Shown: in pieces, positions 13,006 through 21,863 of the stretch
How the letters are laid out: each line of letters starts with the position of its first letter
How positions within the stretch are numbered: position 1 is the stretch's first letter
The notes under the pieces: generated by a model
Databases searched by the model: none
What the model was told of the DNA's origin: nothing
What the model saw: the letters and a program-made list of their open reading frames with translations, nothing else
Program-made: the position numbers and the translations under genes
NCBI RefSeq assembly: GCF_014378415.1
Contig: NZ_JACMNS010000171.1
Location: 1-45,991, forward strand
Length of the DNA: 45,991 bases
From: Aquabacterium sp.
GTDB taxonomy: Bacteria; Pseudomonadota; Gammaproteobacteria; Burkholderiales; Burkholderiaceae_C
Direction of reading: 5' to 3'

Positions 13006-14042
13006 TTGCGCCCGCCCTTGTCGTGCTTGCCACGGCCCTTGCCGCTACCTGCGCCTTCAGGCTGCGCCAGCTCGTGCGACCAGGGCACCTCACTGCGCTC
13101 AGCCACGCGCAGCACGGCAGAGCGCGAGCGCGGGTTGCCATCCACCTCGTTGTAAGACGGCTTGATGCGGCCCAGCGAATGCAGCAACTTGGCCTTGGGG
13201 GGCGCGAAGGGCGCGCGGCGATCAACCTCGTCGCGGCTGTGCTTGGCGATGAAGGTCTTGACGATGCGGTCTTCGAGCGAATGGAAGCTGATGACCGCGA
13301 GGCGACCGCCCGGCGCCAGCATCTTCAGGGCCGCCTCCAGCGCGTCTTGCAACTCTCCAAGTTCGCGGTTGACGTGAATCCGTAGAGCTTGAAAGGTGCG
13401 CGTGGCGGGGTTCTGACCGGCTTCACGCGTTTTGACCGCACCAGCCACGACGTTGGACAACTCGGCCGTGGTTCGCACGGGCTGTCCTGCCTCGCGGCGA
13501 GCCACAAGCGCCTTTGCAATCGGGCGAGCAAACCGTTCTTCTCCATAGGTCTTTATCACCTCTGCCAGCTCATCGACCGAGGCGTGGGCCAGGTAATCGG
13601 CCACGCTCTCGCCCTGGGTGGTGTCCATGCGCATGTCCAGCGGCGCATCGAAACGGAAGCTGAACCCACGCTCGGGGTTGTCGATCTGCGGCGACGACAC
13701 GCCGATGTCCATCAGCAAGCCATGCACAGGGCCCAGCCCCAGGTCGCTGACCACCTCGCCCCAATTGGAGAAGGCAGCATGCTCGATGCGAAAGCGTGGA
13801 TCGGTGATGGCCTCGGCGCCCGTGGTCGCGTGGGCGATGGCATCCGGGTCGCGGTCCAGGGCCAGCAGTTGGGCTTGGGCCCCCAGGTGCGACAAGAGCA
13901 GGCGCGAGTGGCCGCCGCGCCCGAAGGTGGCGTCCACGTACAAGCCTTGCGGATGCGGGCCCACCTGCGAATCCCACAAGGCATCGACCGCCTCGGTCAG
14001 CAGGACGGTGGTGTGCTGCCAAGGTGTTAGCGCCTGTTGCAT
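13002..14042 (-). CDS. rsmH: 16S rRNA (cytosine(1402)-N(4))-methyltransferase RsmH (MraW)
   Basis: [47 protein letters not shown]; start placed at the internal Met rather than the track start at 14132. Confidence 0.95.
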   Translation of the reverse strand: MQQALTPWQHTTVLLTEAVDALWDSQVGPHPQGLYVDATFGRGGHSRLLLSHLGAQAQLLALDRDPDAIAHATTGAEAITDPRFRIEHAAFSNWGEVVSDLGLGPVHGLLMDIGVSSPQIDNPERGFSFRFDAPLDMRMDTTQGESVADYLAHASVDELAEVIKTYGEERFARPIAKALVARREAGQPVRTTAELSNVVAGAVKTREAGQNPATRTFQALRIHVNRELGELQDALEAALKMLAPGGRLAVISFHSLEDRIVKTFIAKHSRDEVDRRAPFAPPKAKLLHSLGRIKPSYNEVDGNPRSRSAVLRVAERSEVPWSHELAQPEGAGSGKGRGKHDKGGRK

Positions 14043-14047
14043 CGTGG

Positions 14048-14485
14048 TCAAAAGGTGAAGTCTTGCAGGACATCGGGCATGGCCTGGGCCATGACTTCGG
14101 CCTCGTGCGCGGCGTAGCGCTGGGCATCCCACAGTTCAAAATGGCTGCCCATGCCCAGCAACATCACTTCCTTGTTCAAACCGGCGGCAGCGCGCAATTC
14201 GGGCGAGACCAGGAAGCGCGAGGCGCCGTCGATCTCGACGTCCATGGCATTGCCCAGGAAGATGCGCTTCCAGCCGGAGGCGGACATGGGCAAGGCGGCG
14301 ACCTTATCGCGGAAGGCTTCCCAGGCGGAGCGAGGGAAGACCATCAGGCAACCCTCGGGGTGCTTGGTCAGGGTGAGCTGCCCTTCGCACAGAGCCTGCA
14401 GGACGTCACGATGCCGCGCAGGCACGGCCAACCGTCCCTTCGCATCCAACGCCAACGCCGAAGCACCCTGAAAGACCAGATTCAC
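14048..14485 (-). CDS. mraZ: Transcriptional regulator MraZ (GTG start at 14485 or 14497)
   Basis: [28 protein letters not shown]; first gene of dcw cluster; GGAG precedes the GTG at 14485. Confidence 0.93.
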   Translation of the reverse strand: MNLVFQGASALALDAKGRLAVPARHRDVLQALCEGQLTLTKHPEGCLMVFPRSAWEAFRDKVAALPMSASGWKRIFLGNAMDVEIDGASRFLVSPELRAAAGLNKEVMLLGMGSHFELWDAQRYAAHEAEVMAQAMPDVLQDFTF

Positions 14486-14517
14486 ACAAAACTCCACAAA
14501 AATGCACGAAATCCCAC
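14478..14517 (-). promoter_or_regulatory. Candidate MraZ box: four 10-bp-phased GTG-headed repeats at the mraZ start
   Basis: On minus strand: GTGGGATTTC / GTGCATTTTT / GTGGAGTTTT / GTGTGAATCT. Confidence 0.65.
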
Positions 14518-14614
14518 TTTAACCGATCACCTCCCCCGAAACAAGGGGGAAGTGAAAAAATCTTCAATGAAATCAAAGACTTAGGAAGTTTTTGCAAGAA
14601 GATTCCCAGAAAAA

Positions 14615-14637
14615 AAGTCCTTATGAAATAAGGACTT
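14615..14637. other. Perfect 10-bp stem / 3-nt loop hairpin (terminator-like on the minus strand)
   Basis: AAGTCCTTAT-GAA-ATAAGGACTT; on minus strand followed by a run of T. Confidence 0.6.
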
Positions 14638-14942
14638 GCAGAGGGGTGTGGAAGTGATGAATGAAGAATTTCCCCAGAATGGGTGGGGATTCCAGGCCGG
14701 ATCGGGCGGATGTGCGGACGGGTGCGACGGGTGGCGTTACCAACCTGGCGGGCGTTCATCCTTTGCCATGGTGTTTTCCAACCCCATGTTCAAGGGGGAC
14801 CTCCAGCCGCGCGTGATTTCCTGGCGGAAACCCTTTGCAAAACTGCTTTTCCTCTTTGTCAAAATACACACATGCGATTAATCGATCGCTGATAACCGGA
14901 CTACGTTTTATGGGCCGGCTTCCTAGTGACTCTGGAGAGAAC

Positions 14943-16739
14943 ATGAACTGCACCTTTTTGAGCCCCCGGGCATTAACCCTGCCGCTGGCCGCTTTGACTT
15001 TGGCGATGACGAGCGCCTACGCCGCCCCTTCCGTAGGCCCTGCCGGCATCGCTTTCTACAGCGCCCCTGCGTCTGCCACAAGCGGCGTCCATGGTGACCT
15101 GATTTCTTACCGCAGCACCACGGTCAACCTGGGCGCCACCGCGCCGACCACCAAGGCCTGGACCGTGATGTACAAGTCGACCGACTCGCTCGGCGCCGCC
15201 AATGTCGTCACCGGCACCGTGCTGGTGCCCGTGGCCGCCTGGACTGGCGGGGGCACACGCCCTACCATTTCCTACGCGGTCGGCACGCATGGCCTGGCCC
15301 AAAATTGCGCACCTTCACTGCAAATGGTGGGGGGCACTGACTACGAAGCCGCCAACATCGCCGCCGCCCTGAAGGCCGGCTACGCCGTGCTGGTGTCCGA
15401 CTACCAGGGTTACACCACGGGCAACACCCCGACCTACTTGGCCGGTGCATCACAAGGCAATGCCGTGCTCGACATCGTGCGCGCCGCCACCCAGATCCCG
15501 TTTGGCGGCATCAGCGACAGCACCAAGACCGCCGTTTGGGGTTACTCGCAAGGTGGCCAAAGCGCCGCCTGGGCCGCCCAACGTCATGCCGCCTACGCCC
15601 CCACTGTGAACCTGGTGGGCGTGGCCGCTGGCGGCGTCCCTGCTGACTTCCTGCGCACGGCCGACTACCTGAACGGCAGCGCAGGCGCGTCCTTCCTGTT
15701 CGGCGGCGTGATCGGCCTGGCCCAACAGTACCCCACCGCCATCCCACTGGACACCTTGACCAACGCTGCTGGCCAAGCCGCCATCGCCAAGGGCAAGACA
15801 CAGTGCGTGTTCGAGTCCCTGTTCGAGTTGATGAACGACAACTTGTCCGAGTACACCTTGGGCAACAAGACGTTGGACGAGTTGACGGCCATCCCCGCCA
15901 TCAACGCGACCTTGAAGGCCCAAGACCTGGGCGGCGACAAGGTCTCCGTGCCCTTGTACCAATACCATGGCAAGGCCGACGAGTTCATCCCGATCGACCA
16001 GGCTGTCAACCTCAAGAAGGCTTACTGCAGCAAGTTCTCCAACGTCAGCTTCGATGTGTTCCCCAGCGAACACATCGTGACCCAGTTCCAGGCCGCACCC
16101 AACGTGCTGACCTGGTTGGGTGCGCGCTTCGCGGGCACCGTTGCAACGAGCACCTGCGCCACCACGGCAGCCGACCCTCTGTCCACCGCCAATCCAAGTG
16201 GCGGCAACTTCGTGGTCACGCTGGACAAATGGCCACTGACCGCCACCGTGGGCCTGAAGACCCTGGCGCAAACGGTGACCTTGCCGGCCACGTCAACCTT
16301 CTCGGCTCAAAGCGACATCACCGCCAAGCGCCTGACGGGCGACCTGGTCGTGCCTGACTTCAAGCAATCGCTGAAGATCCTGGGCATCGGCTCGGCCGTC
16401 GGTCTGCGGATCACACCCGTGGGCCAGGCCACGGGCACCGTGGCCCTGGACAACCAAGGCCAGCTGAACATTGACGGTGTCGTTTACGCCAACATCACCA
16501 TCACGTCACTGTCGGGCATCTCGTTCGGCGAGTGCAAGACCGTCACGCCAGTGGCCTTCCCCATCAAGTTCACGGGACCAATCTCCTCGCTGGGCAATGG
16601 TGGCTTGAGCTTCTCTGGCACGACGTCCTTCCCGCAAATCAAGGGTTGCAGCGTGTCCGCCATCCTGTCGGCCTTCATGTCCGGCCCTGGCCAGACTTAC
16701 TCGTTCGCCGTGGCACCTCCTGCCCCTGTGAAGTACTGA
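14943..16739 (+). CDS. Secreted lipase (secretory/LIP-type alpha/beta hydrolase) with extra C-terminal beta-rich domain
   Basis: RBS GGAGAG before ATG 14943; signal peptide MNCTFLSPRALTLPLAALTLAMTSAYA; nucleophile elbow GYSQGG; YHGKADEFIP near the catalytic Asp; about 190-aa C-terminal extension. Confidence 0.82.
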   Translation: MNCTFLSPRALTLPLAALTLAMTSAYAAPSVGPAGIAFYSAPASATSGVHGDLISYRSTTVNLGATAPTTKAWTVMYKSTDSLGAANVVTGTVLVPVAAWTGGGTRPTISYAVGTHGLAQNCAPSLQMVGGTDYEAANIAAALKAGYAVLVSDYQGYTTGNTPTYLAGASQGNAVLDIVRAATQIPFGGISDSTKTAVWGYSQGGQSAAWAAQRHAAYAPTVNLVGVAAGGVPADFLRTADYLNGSAGASFLFGGVIGLAQQYPTAIPLDTLTNAAGQAAIAKGKTQCVFESLFELMNDNLSEYTLGNKTLDELTAIPAINATLKAQDLGGDKVSVPLYQYHGKADEFIPIDQAVNLKKAYCSKFSNVSFDVFPSEHIVTQFQAAPNVLTWLGARFAGTVATSTCATTAADPLSTANPSGGNFVVTLDKWPLTATVGLKTLAQTVTLPATSTFSAQSDITAKRLTGDLVVPDFKQSLKILGIGSAVGLRITPVGQATGTVALDNQGQLNIDGVVYANITITSLSGISFGECKTVTPVAFPIKFTGPISSLGNGGLSFSGTTSFPQIKGCSVSAILSAFMSGPGQTYSFAVAPPAPVKY

Positions 16740-16771
16740 TGAGTTTTTGCTGACCTCGTTGTCGGCCCTGG

Positions 16772-16798
16772 GCCCCTCCGTGATGGAGGGGCTTTTTT
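16772..16798 (+). terminator. Rho-independent terminator after the lipase gene
   Basis: GCCCCTCC-GTGAT-GGAGGGGC followed by TTTTTT. Confidence 0.9.
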
Positions 16799-17006
16799 CA
16801 TGGCGGCTTACGTTATTCCGGCCATGCGAAAGGCTTCCAATGGCCGACTAGGCAAAGGCCCTCCCCGCGAACGGGGGAGTGGGACCGGTGCGCCGTGCGA
16901 TAGTTGGCACGGCTGAAGCCAGCCCACCAGGCAGCGCAGATTTTTTGGCCGGCGATTCGCGGATGATGGACTGGCACCCCCACCTGCTCTTGACGAGTCG
17001 CATCGC

Positions 17007-18254
17007 ATGCTGCCTCCTTCGCCCTGGTCCACCGACGAGCCCGCCCTGCTCAAACAGGTCGATGAGGCCTTGCGCGCACCGCGCCGGCTGCTCGGCTTCG
17101 AGCCAGGCATCGAACGGCGTTTTCGCAACGCTTCACACCGCGAACGGCTCAAGGCCACGCAACTGGCCAGCGTGCTGATGAGCGCTTTCATGTGCCTCTT
17201 TCTGCTCGCGGACCACGCCATGACGCCTGACGTCTTCACCCTGGCGCTGCGGCTGCGGTTGGGCTTCCTGGCCTTGGTCGCCTTGCTGACCGCCGTCACG
17301 TTCAAATGGGCTGTGGGCCGCCGGGTGCCTGAATGGTGGGCCGTGGGCATCGGACTGGCCATCGTCGGCCTGAACCTGTACCTGCTGTCGCGCAGCGAAA
17401 GCCCGCTGCGGCAACTGCAACTGCTGGGCAGCGCCATGGTGATCCTCTACCTGAACGTGCTGTTGCGCCCCCGGTTCCAACTGGCCGCCATGGCCACCGG
17501 TTTGATGGTGGTGGCCTTGGCCTGGACAGGCTTGACTCTGACCGAAGCCGCGCGCGACTTGCGGCTGTTGCTGCCAGTGCTGACGGCCATCATGGCCACC
17601 GCCAGCTGCAGCCTTTACTGCCTGTACCAGTTGGAAGCCGAGGAGCGCCACAACTACCTCATGAGCCTGCGCCACCAACTGCTGAGGTCGCGCCTGGCCG
17701 GCGTCAACGCCGAGCTGGACCAACTGGCGCGCCTGGACCCCTTGACGATGCTGGCCAACCGTCGGCACGCCGACGAACACCTGGCCCAACTGTGGCAACG
17801 CACACAACACGACCAAGGGCATCTGGCCGTGCTGATGATCGACATCGACCACTTCAAGGCCTACAACGACCGCCACGGGCACCCGGCGGGCGATGCCTGC
17901 CTGCGCGCCGTGGCACAAGCGCTGAAGCATGACCTGCGCCGAGCCGGCGACTTGCTGGCCCGCTATGGCGGCGAAGAGTTCATCGCGGTCCTGCACGGCG
18001 TGCCACCCGAAGAGGCCCTGAGGACCGCCGAGCGCATCGCCCAGGCCGTGCGCGACTTGAACATCCCCCACCAAGACTCGCCCAGCCAGCGCATGACCAT
18101 CAGTGTCGGCCTGTGCAGCGGCCAGATCAATGGACATGCCGTCTCGGCCCACGATTGGGTGGCTGCCGCCGACCAGGCTTTGTACGACGCCAAGCGCAGC
18201 GGGCGGGACCGGGCCCACCAAGCCGCTGCGCTGCAAGGCAAGGCCGCCGCATGA
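17007..18254 (+). CDS. Membrane diguanylate cyclase (GGDEF, GGEEF active site with RxxD I-site)
   Basis: Several TM helices; MIDIDHFKAYNDRHGHPAGD; RAGDLLARYGGEEF. Confidence 0.93.
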   Translation: MLPPSPWSTDEPALLKQVDEALRAPRRLLGFEPGIERRFRNASHRERLKATQLASVLMSAFMCLFLLADHAMTPDVFTLALRLRLGFLALVALLTAVTFKWAVGRRVPEWWAVGIGLAIVGLNLYLLSRSESPLRQLQLLGSAMVILYLNVLLRPRFQLAAMATGLMVVALAWTGLTLTEAARDLRLLLPVLTAIMATASCSLYCLYQLEAEERHNYLMSLRHQLLRSRLAGVNAELDQLARLDPLTMLANRRHADEHLAQLWQRTQHDQGHLAVLMIDIDHFKAYNDRHGHPAGDACLRAVAQALKHDLRRAGDLLARYGGEEFIAVLHGVPPEEALRTAERIAQAVRDLNIPHQDSPSQRMTISVGLCSGQINGHAVSAHDWVAAADQALYDAKRSGRDRAHQAAALQGKAAA

Positions 18255-19468
18255 ACAATGCTTTGAAGGCCGAGTTGGCCCAAGCCTTGTCGACCAAACG
18301 CGTGGGGCTGCGCTTCGCACCCGCGCTGGAAAACCAGTTCAAACAGCACATCGCACCGCAACGCACGCGGGCGGCCCTGGCCAGCGGCGGCTTCGGGCTG
18401 GTGCTGTACGTGGCCTTCCTTCTGGTCGACTGGCTGGTGGTGCCTGATGTGTTTCGGCTGGCCCTGACCTTGCGCCTGGCCGTGATCACGCCATTGGGTC
18501 TTTTGGCCATCTACCTGGCCAACCAGCACATGGCACGGTTGGTAGCCGTGCTAGGCCCGTCGTTTGCAGACTGGTTCGCAGCCATCAGCGGGTGGGCGGC
18601 AGCAGGCACTTTGTTGGCCCTGCTCTTGTCCAGCCACAGCCCTAACGCTTATTTTTACCATGCAGGCCTGATGGTGGTGCTGCTGTACGCCACGCTGGTC
18701 CAGTCGACACGCTTTTTCGTGGCGATGGTCACGGCCGTCGGCATCCTGGCCATGCATGGGTTGGCGGGCCTGTATGGCTCCGCCATGCCGAGCGCGGTCC
18801 TGGTGCCCATGATCGACATGGTGCTGTTCGCCGTGGCCATCAGCCTGATGGCCAACTACCTGGCGGAAAAACGCCACCGGCACCGCTACCTGCTGGGGCT
18901 GCAAGACCAACTGATCCTGGCGGAACTGCAAACGGCCCAGGAAGAACTGCAACGGCTGTCACGCAGCGATGCGCTGACCCAGGTGGCCAACCGCCGCCAC
19001 TTTGACGAGTACCTTCAGCAGGCCTGGTCGCGTGCCAGCCTGGATGGTTCACCCCTGTCCATGCTGATGATCGACGTGGACCACTTCAAGGCCTACAACG
19101 ATTGCTATGGACACCAAGCCGGCGATGCCTGCCTGAAGGCGATCGCCCAGGCCCTGACCAGTTGCACGCGGCGTCCGAACGATCTGGTGGCGCGACTGGG
19201 TGGTGAAGAATTCGGCGTGCTGTTGCAACAGGCCAGCGCACCTACCGCGCGCCTCACGGCGGAGCGTGTTTGTGAAGCCGTGGCTGCGCTGCGCCTGCCG
19301 CACGAACACTCACCGACGGCCGACTGGGTGACCATCAGCGTGGGGCTGATCACCGTGCGCGCCGAAGCACCCTCGGCGGGGCCGCAAGCGATGATCTCCG
19401 GGGCCGACCAGGCCTTGTACGACGCCAAGCGCGAGGGCCGCAATCGCGTCAAGGCCGTGGTAGCGTGA
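18251..19468 (+). CDS. Membrane diguanylate cyclase, paralogue of the preceding gene
   Basis: ATGA overlap with upstream gene; MIDVDHFKAYNDCYGHQAGD; RPNDLVARLGGEEF. Confidence 0.93.
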   Translation: MNNALKAELAQALSTKRVGLRFAPALENQFKQHIAPQRTRAALASGGFGLVLYVAFLLVDWLVVPDVFRLALTLRLAVITPLGLLAIYLANQHMARLVAVLGPSFADWFAAISGWAAAGTLLALLLSSHSPNAYFYHAGLMVVLLYATLVQSTRFFVAMVTAVGILAMHGLAGLYGSAMPSAVLVPMIDMVLFAVAISLMANYLAEKRHRHRYLLGLQDQLILAELQTAQEELQRLSRSDALTQVANRRHFDEYLQQAWSRASLDGSPLSMLMIDVDHFKAYNDCYGHQAGDACLKAIAQALTSCTRRPNDLVARLGGEEFGVLLQQASAPTARLTAERVCEAVAALRLPHEHSPTADWVTISVGLITVRAEAPSAGPQAMISGADQALYDAKREGRNRVKAVVA

Positions 19469-21743
19469 CCAGCTTGGCGGCCAACAGGCGGCGAACGGTT
19501 TGCAGCAGTTGTGGTGTTTGCACCGGCTTGACCAGGCGTTCCTGAAAGCCCGACTGCAAGGCACGCAACAGGTCTGATTCAGTGCCATAGCCCGTCACCG
19601 CGATCAAGGGGACGTACCGCGTGCGGGCGTCCGCCTGCAAGCGGCTGGCCAGTTCGTACCCATCCATCGAGGGCAAGCCAATGTCCAGCATGGCCAACTC
19701 GGGCACGAAATCGTCCAGCACCGCCAAAGCGGCCAAACCATCGTGCGCGGTGCGAACGTCGTAGCCCATGTCGCGCAAAACCAGCGCGACGGTTTCGGCC
19801 GCGTCCTCGTTGTCATCGACCACCAGGATGCGCTCCTGGCCTTGCAAGGCCGGGTCACGCACATCGGGGGCCTCGGCCCAGGCAACGATGGCATCCATGG
19901 GCAACAAGGTGATCGTGAACGTGCTGCCCAGGCCGGGGCCTTGGCTTGTCGCCCTCACGCGCCCGCCGTGCAACTGCACCATGGTCTTGACGATGGCCAA
20001 GCCCAGCCCCAGGCCGCCGGATCCTCGGTGGATGGCCTGTTTGCCTTGTGTGAACAGATCAAACACCTGCGGCAGCAGCTCGGGGGCGATGCCATTGCCC
20101 TCGTCACGAACCGACAACGTCACGGCATCAAGGCCCTGCTTCAAGGTCACCTCGATCAAACCATCGGGTGACGTGAACTTGGCCGCGTTGCTGAGCAGGT
20201 TGCCCACCACCTGCACCAGCCGGACCCAGTCGCCCCAGACCATGACCGGCTGATCGGGCAAGTCAAAGCGGACGGGCCGGGCGCGCGAATCCAGCAAGGG
20301 CTTGGTCAACTCCACGGCCTGGTCCACCACGGCCTTCATGTCCACCGGTTCGCGCTGCAACTCGATCTTGCCCTGCGTGATGCGTGACACGTCCAGCAGG
20401 TCGTCCACCAGGCGGACCATGTGCTTGACCTGCCGCTCGATGATGCTCCGCTCGAACTCGTGGGCATGCGCGTCGCGGCGCGACATGAGGTGCAGCGCCG
20501 TGACGATGGGCGACAAGGGGTTGCGCAGTTCGTGGCCCAGCATGGCCAGGAACTCGTCTTTGGCCTGGTTGGCCGTCTGCGCCTGCAGCATGGCGGACTG
20601 CACCTCGGCATGGGCCACCCGCTCGGCGGCCAGCAGCCGCTCACGCTCGGCCTCGCTGCGGGCGCGCTGGTGGGCCGCGTCGAACAGGGCATCACCCACC
20701 TCCTGGATCTCGCTGATGTCGCCTTGGGGCAGCTGCACGGCTTGGCCCAGGCCCAAGGCCTGCGCGGCATCGCGCAACTGGCCCATCGGCCCATTGATGC
20801 GCCGGGCCATCGTCAAGGCAGCCAGCAGGCCGATGACGACGGACAGGAGCACCCCGCCGCCATAAGCCAACAGGGATTGGGTGGCGCCGATGGCCATCTC
20901 GGTGGCGGGCACGGCCACCGACACCGTCCAGCCAAAATCCTGCTGGTGCGTGAACGCGGTGTAGACGTCCTCGTTTTCCAGCGTGTGGGTGGGCCCGATG
21001 CCTTCGTCCCCCCCTTTGGCAAACAGCACTTGCAAGGTGGCCGACGGCGCGGAGCCCAGGAACTTGTCGTGCGCGCGGGAGCGGGCCACTCGCTTGGTCT
21101 GGGCATCCCACACCGACACCAACCAGTCCTGAGGCACCTGCTGACGCTCGATCAAGGCCCTCAAAGCCTCAGGCTGCAACACGGCCGTGAGCACGAAGAG
21201 CAATTGACCATCGCGGATGACGGGCACGCGCACCGGCACGCCCCAGGCACCGTCATAGCCCTTCCTGAGGTAGCCGACGACGGGCTGGCGGTGTTGGATC
21301 AACCATTGAAAACTGTGCGGCTCGGCCGTGCGCAGGCTGGACAGCGCCTGGCTGTTCGGCAGCGGTTTGCCCAAGGCCATCACCACACCGTCCGGGCGGG
21401 CCAGTGTGATCTGCAACCATTCAGGCCGTGTCTTGAGGACCTCTCGAGCCACGGCTTCGAAGGCGGGAGCATCCAGATGCGGACCCAGTCCAGGCGTCGT
21501 GGCCAGGGTTTCAAGGGCAGAAATGCTTGATCGCAACTCGCCGCCCACTGCGATGCTCAGGGCCCGCGCCAGGCCAATGCTGGCGCGCTCGGCTTGCAGG
21601 CGTTGCTGGGTTACCAGCGCCTGCAAACCGATGCCCGACGCCAGGGCCAGGGGCAGGATGGCGCCCAAAGCCAACAGGAACAGGCGCCGCTGAAGCGGAA
21701 CGCGGCGTGCCGAATCGGCCGGGGGCATGGAGGGTGAATTCAA
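19449..21743 (-). CDS. Hybrid sensor histidine kinase (extracytoplasmic sensor, HAMP-like linker, HisKA, HATPase, C-terminal receiver)
   Basis: FLAMLGHELRNPLSPIV (H box), GLGLAIVKTMVQLHGG (G box), ILVVDDNEDAAETV...LAMLDIGLPSMDGYEL (REC). Confidence 0.93.
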   Translation of the reverse strand: MNSPSMPPADSARRVPLQRRLFLLALGAILPLALASGIGLQALVTQQRLQAERASIGLARALSIAVGGELRSSISALETLATTPGLGPHLDAPAFEAVAREVLKTRPEWLQITLARPDGVVMALGKPLPNSQALSSLRTAEPHSFQWLIQHRQPVVGYLRKGYDGAWGVPVRVPVIRDGQLLFVLTAVLQPEALRALIERQQVPQDWLVSVWDAQTKRVARSRAHDKFLGSAPSATLQVLFAKGGDEGIGPTHTLENEDVYTAFTHQQDFGWTVSVAVPATEMAIGATQSLLAYGGGVLLSVVIGLLAALTMARRINGPMGQLRDAAQALGLGQAVQLPQGDISEIQEVGDALFDAAHQRARSEAERERLLAAERVAHAEVQSAMLQAQTANQAKDEFLAMLGHELRNPLSPIVTALHLMSRRDAHAHEFERSIIERQVKHMVRLVDDLLDVSRITQGKIELQREPVDMKAVVDQAVELTKPLLDSRARPVRFDLPDQPVMVWGDWVRLVQVVGNLLSNAAKFTSPDGLIEVTLKQGLDAVTLSVRDEGNGIAPELLPQVFDLFTQGKQAIHRGSGGLGLGLAIVKTMVQLHGGRVRATSQGPGLGSTFTITLLPMDAIVAWAEAPDVRDPALQGQERILVVDDNEDAAETVALVLRDMGYDVRTAHDGLAALAVLDDFVPELAMLDIGLPSMDGYELASRLQADARTRYVPLIAVTGYGTESDLLRALQSGFQERLVKPVQTPQLLQTVRRLLAAKLVTLPRP

Positions 21744-21863
21744 AGTAGTGGCAACGGTTGCTCACATGATAGTCAACTTTGTCAGACCCAAGCTGAACCA
21801 CAATGCAGCAATGGCACTCCAATTGCTGACCAATGCGTTCACCCCTGCGACATCAAAGCTGAC

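Noticed and set aside
14874-14889. GCGAT-TAATCG-ATCGC inverted repeat upstream of the lipase gene
   Set aside because: Only 5-bp arms, compatible with chance in this sequence
16808-17437. 209-aa minus-strand ORF before the first diguanylate cyclase
   Set aside because: Ser/Arg-rich low-complexity shadow ORF, no RBS or homology signal
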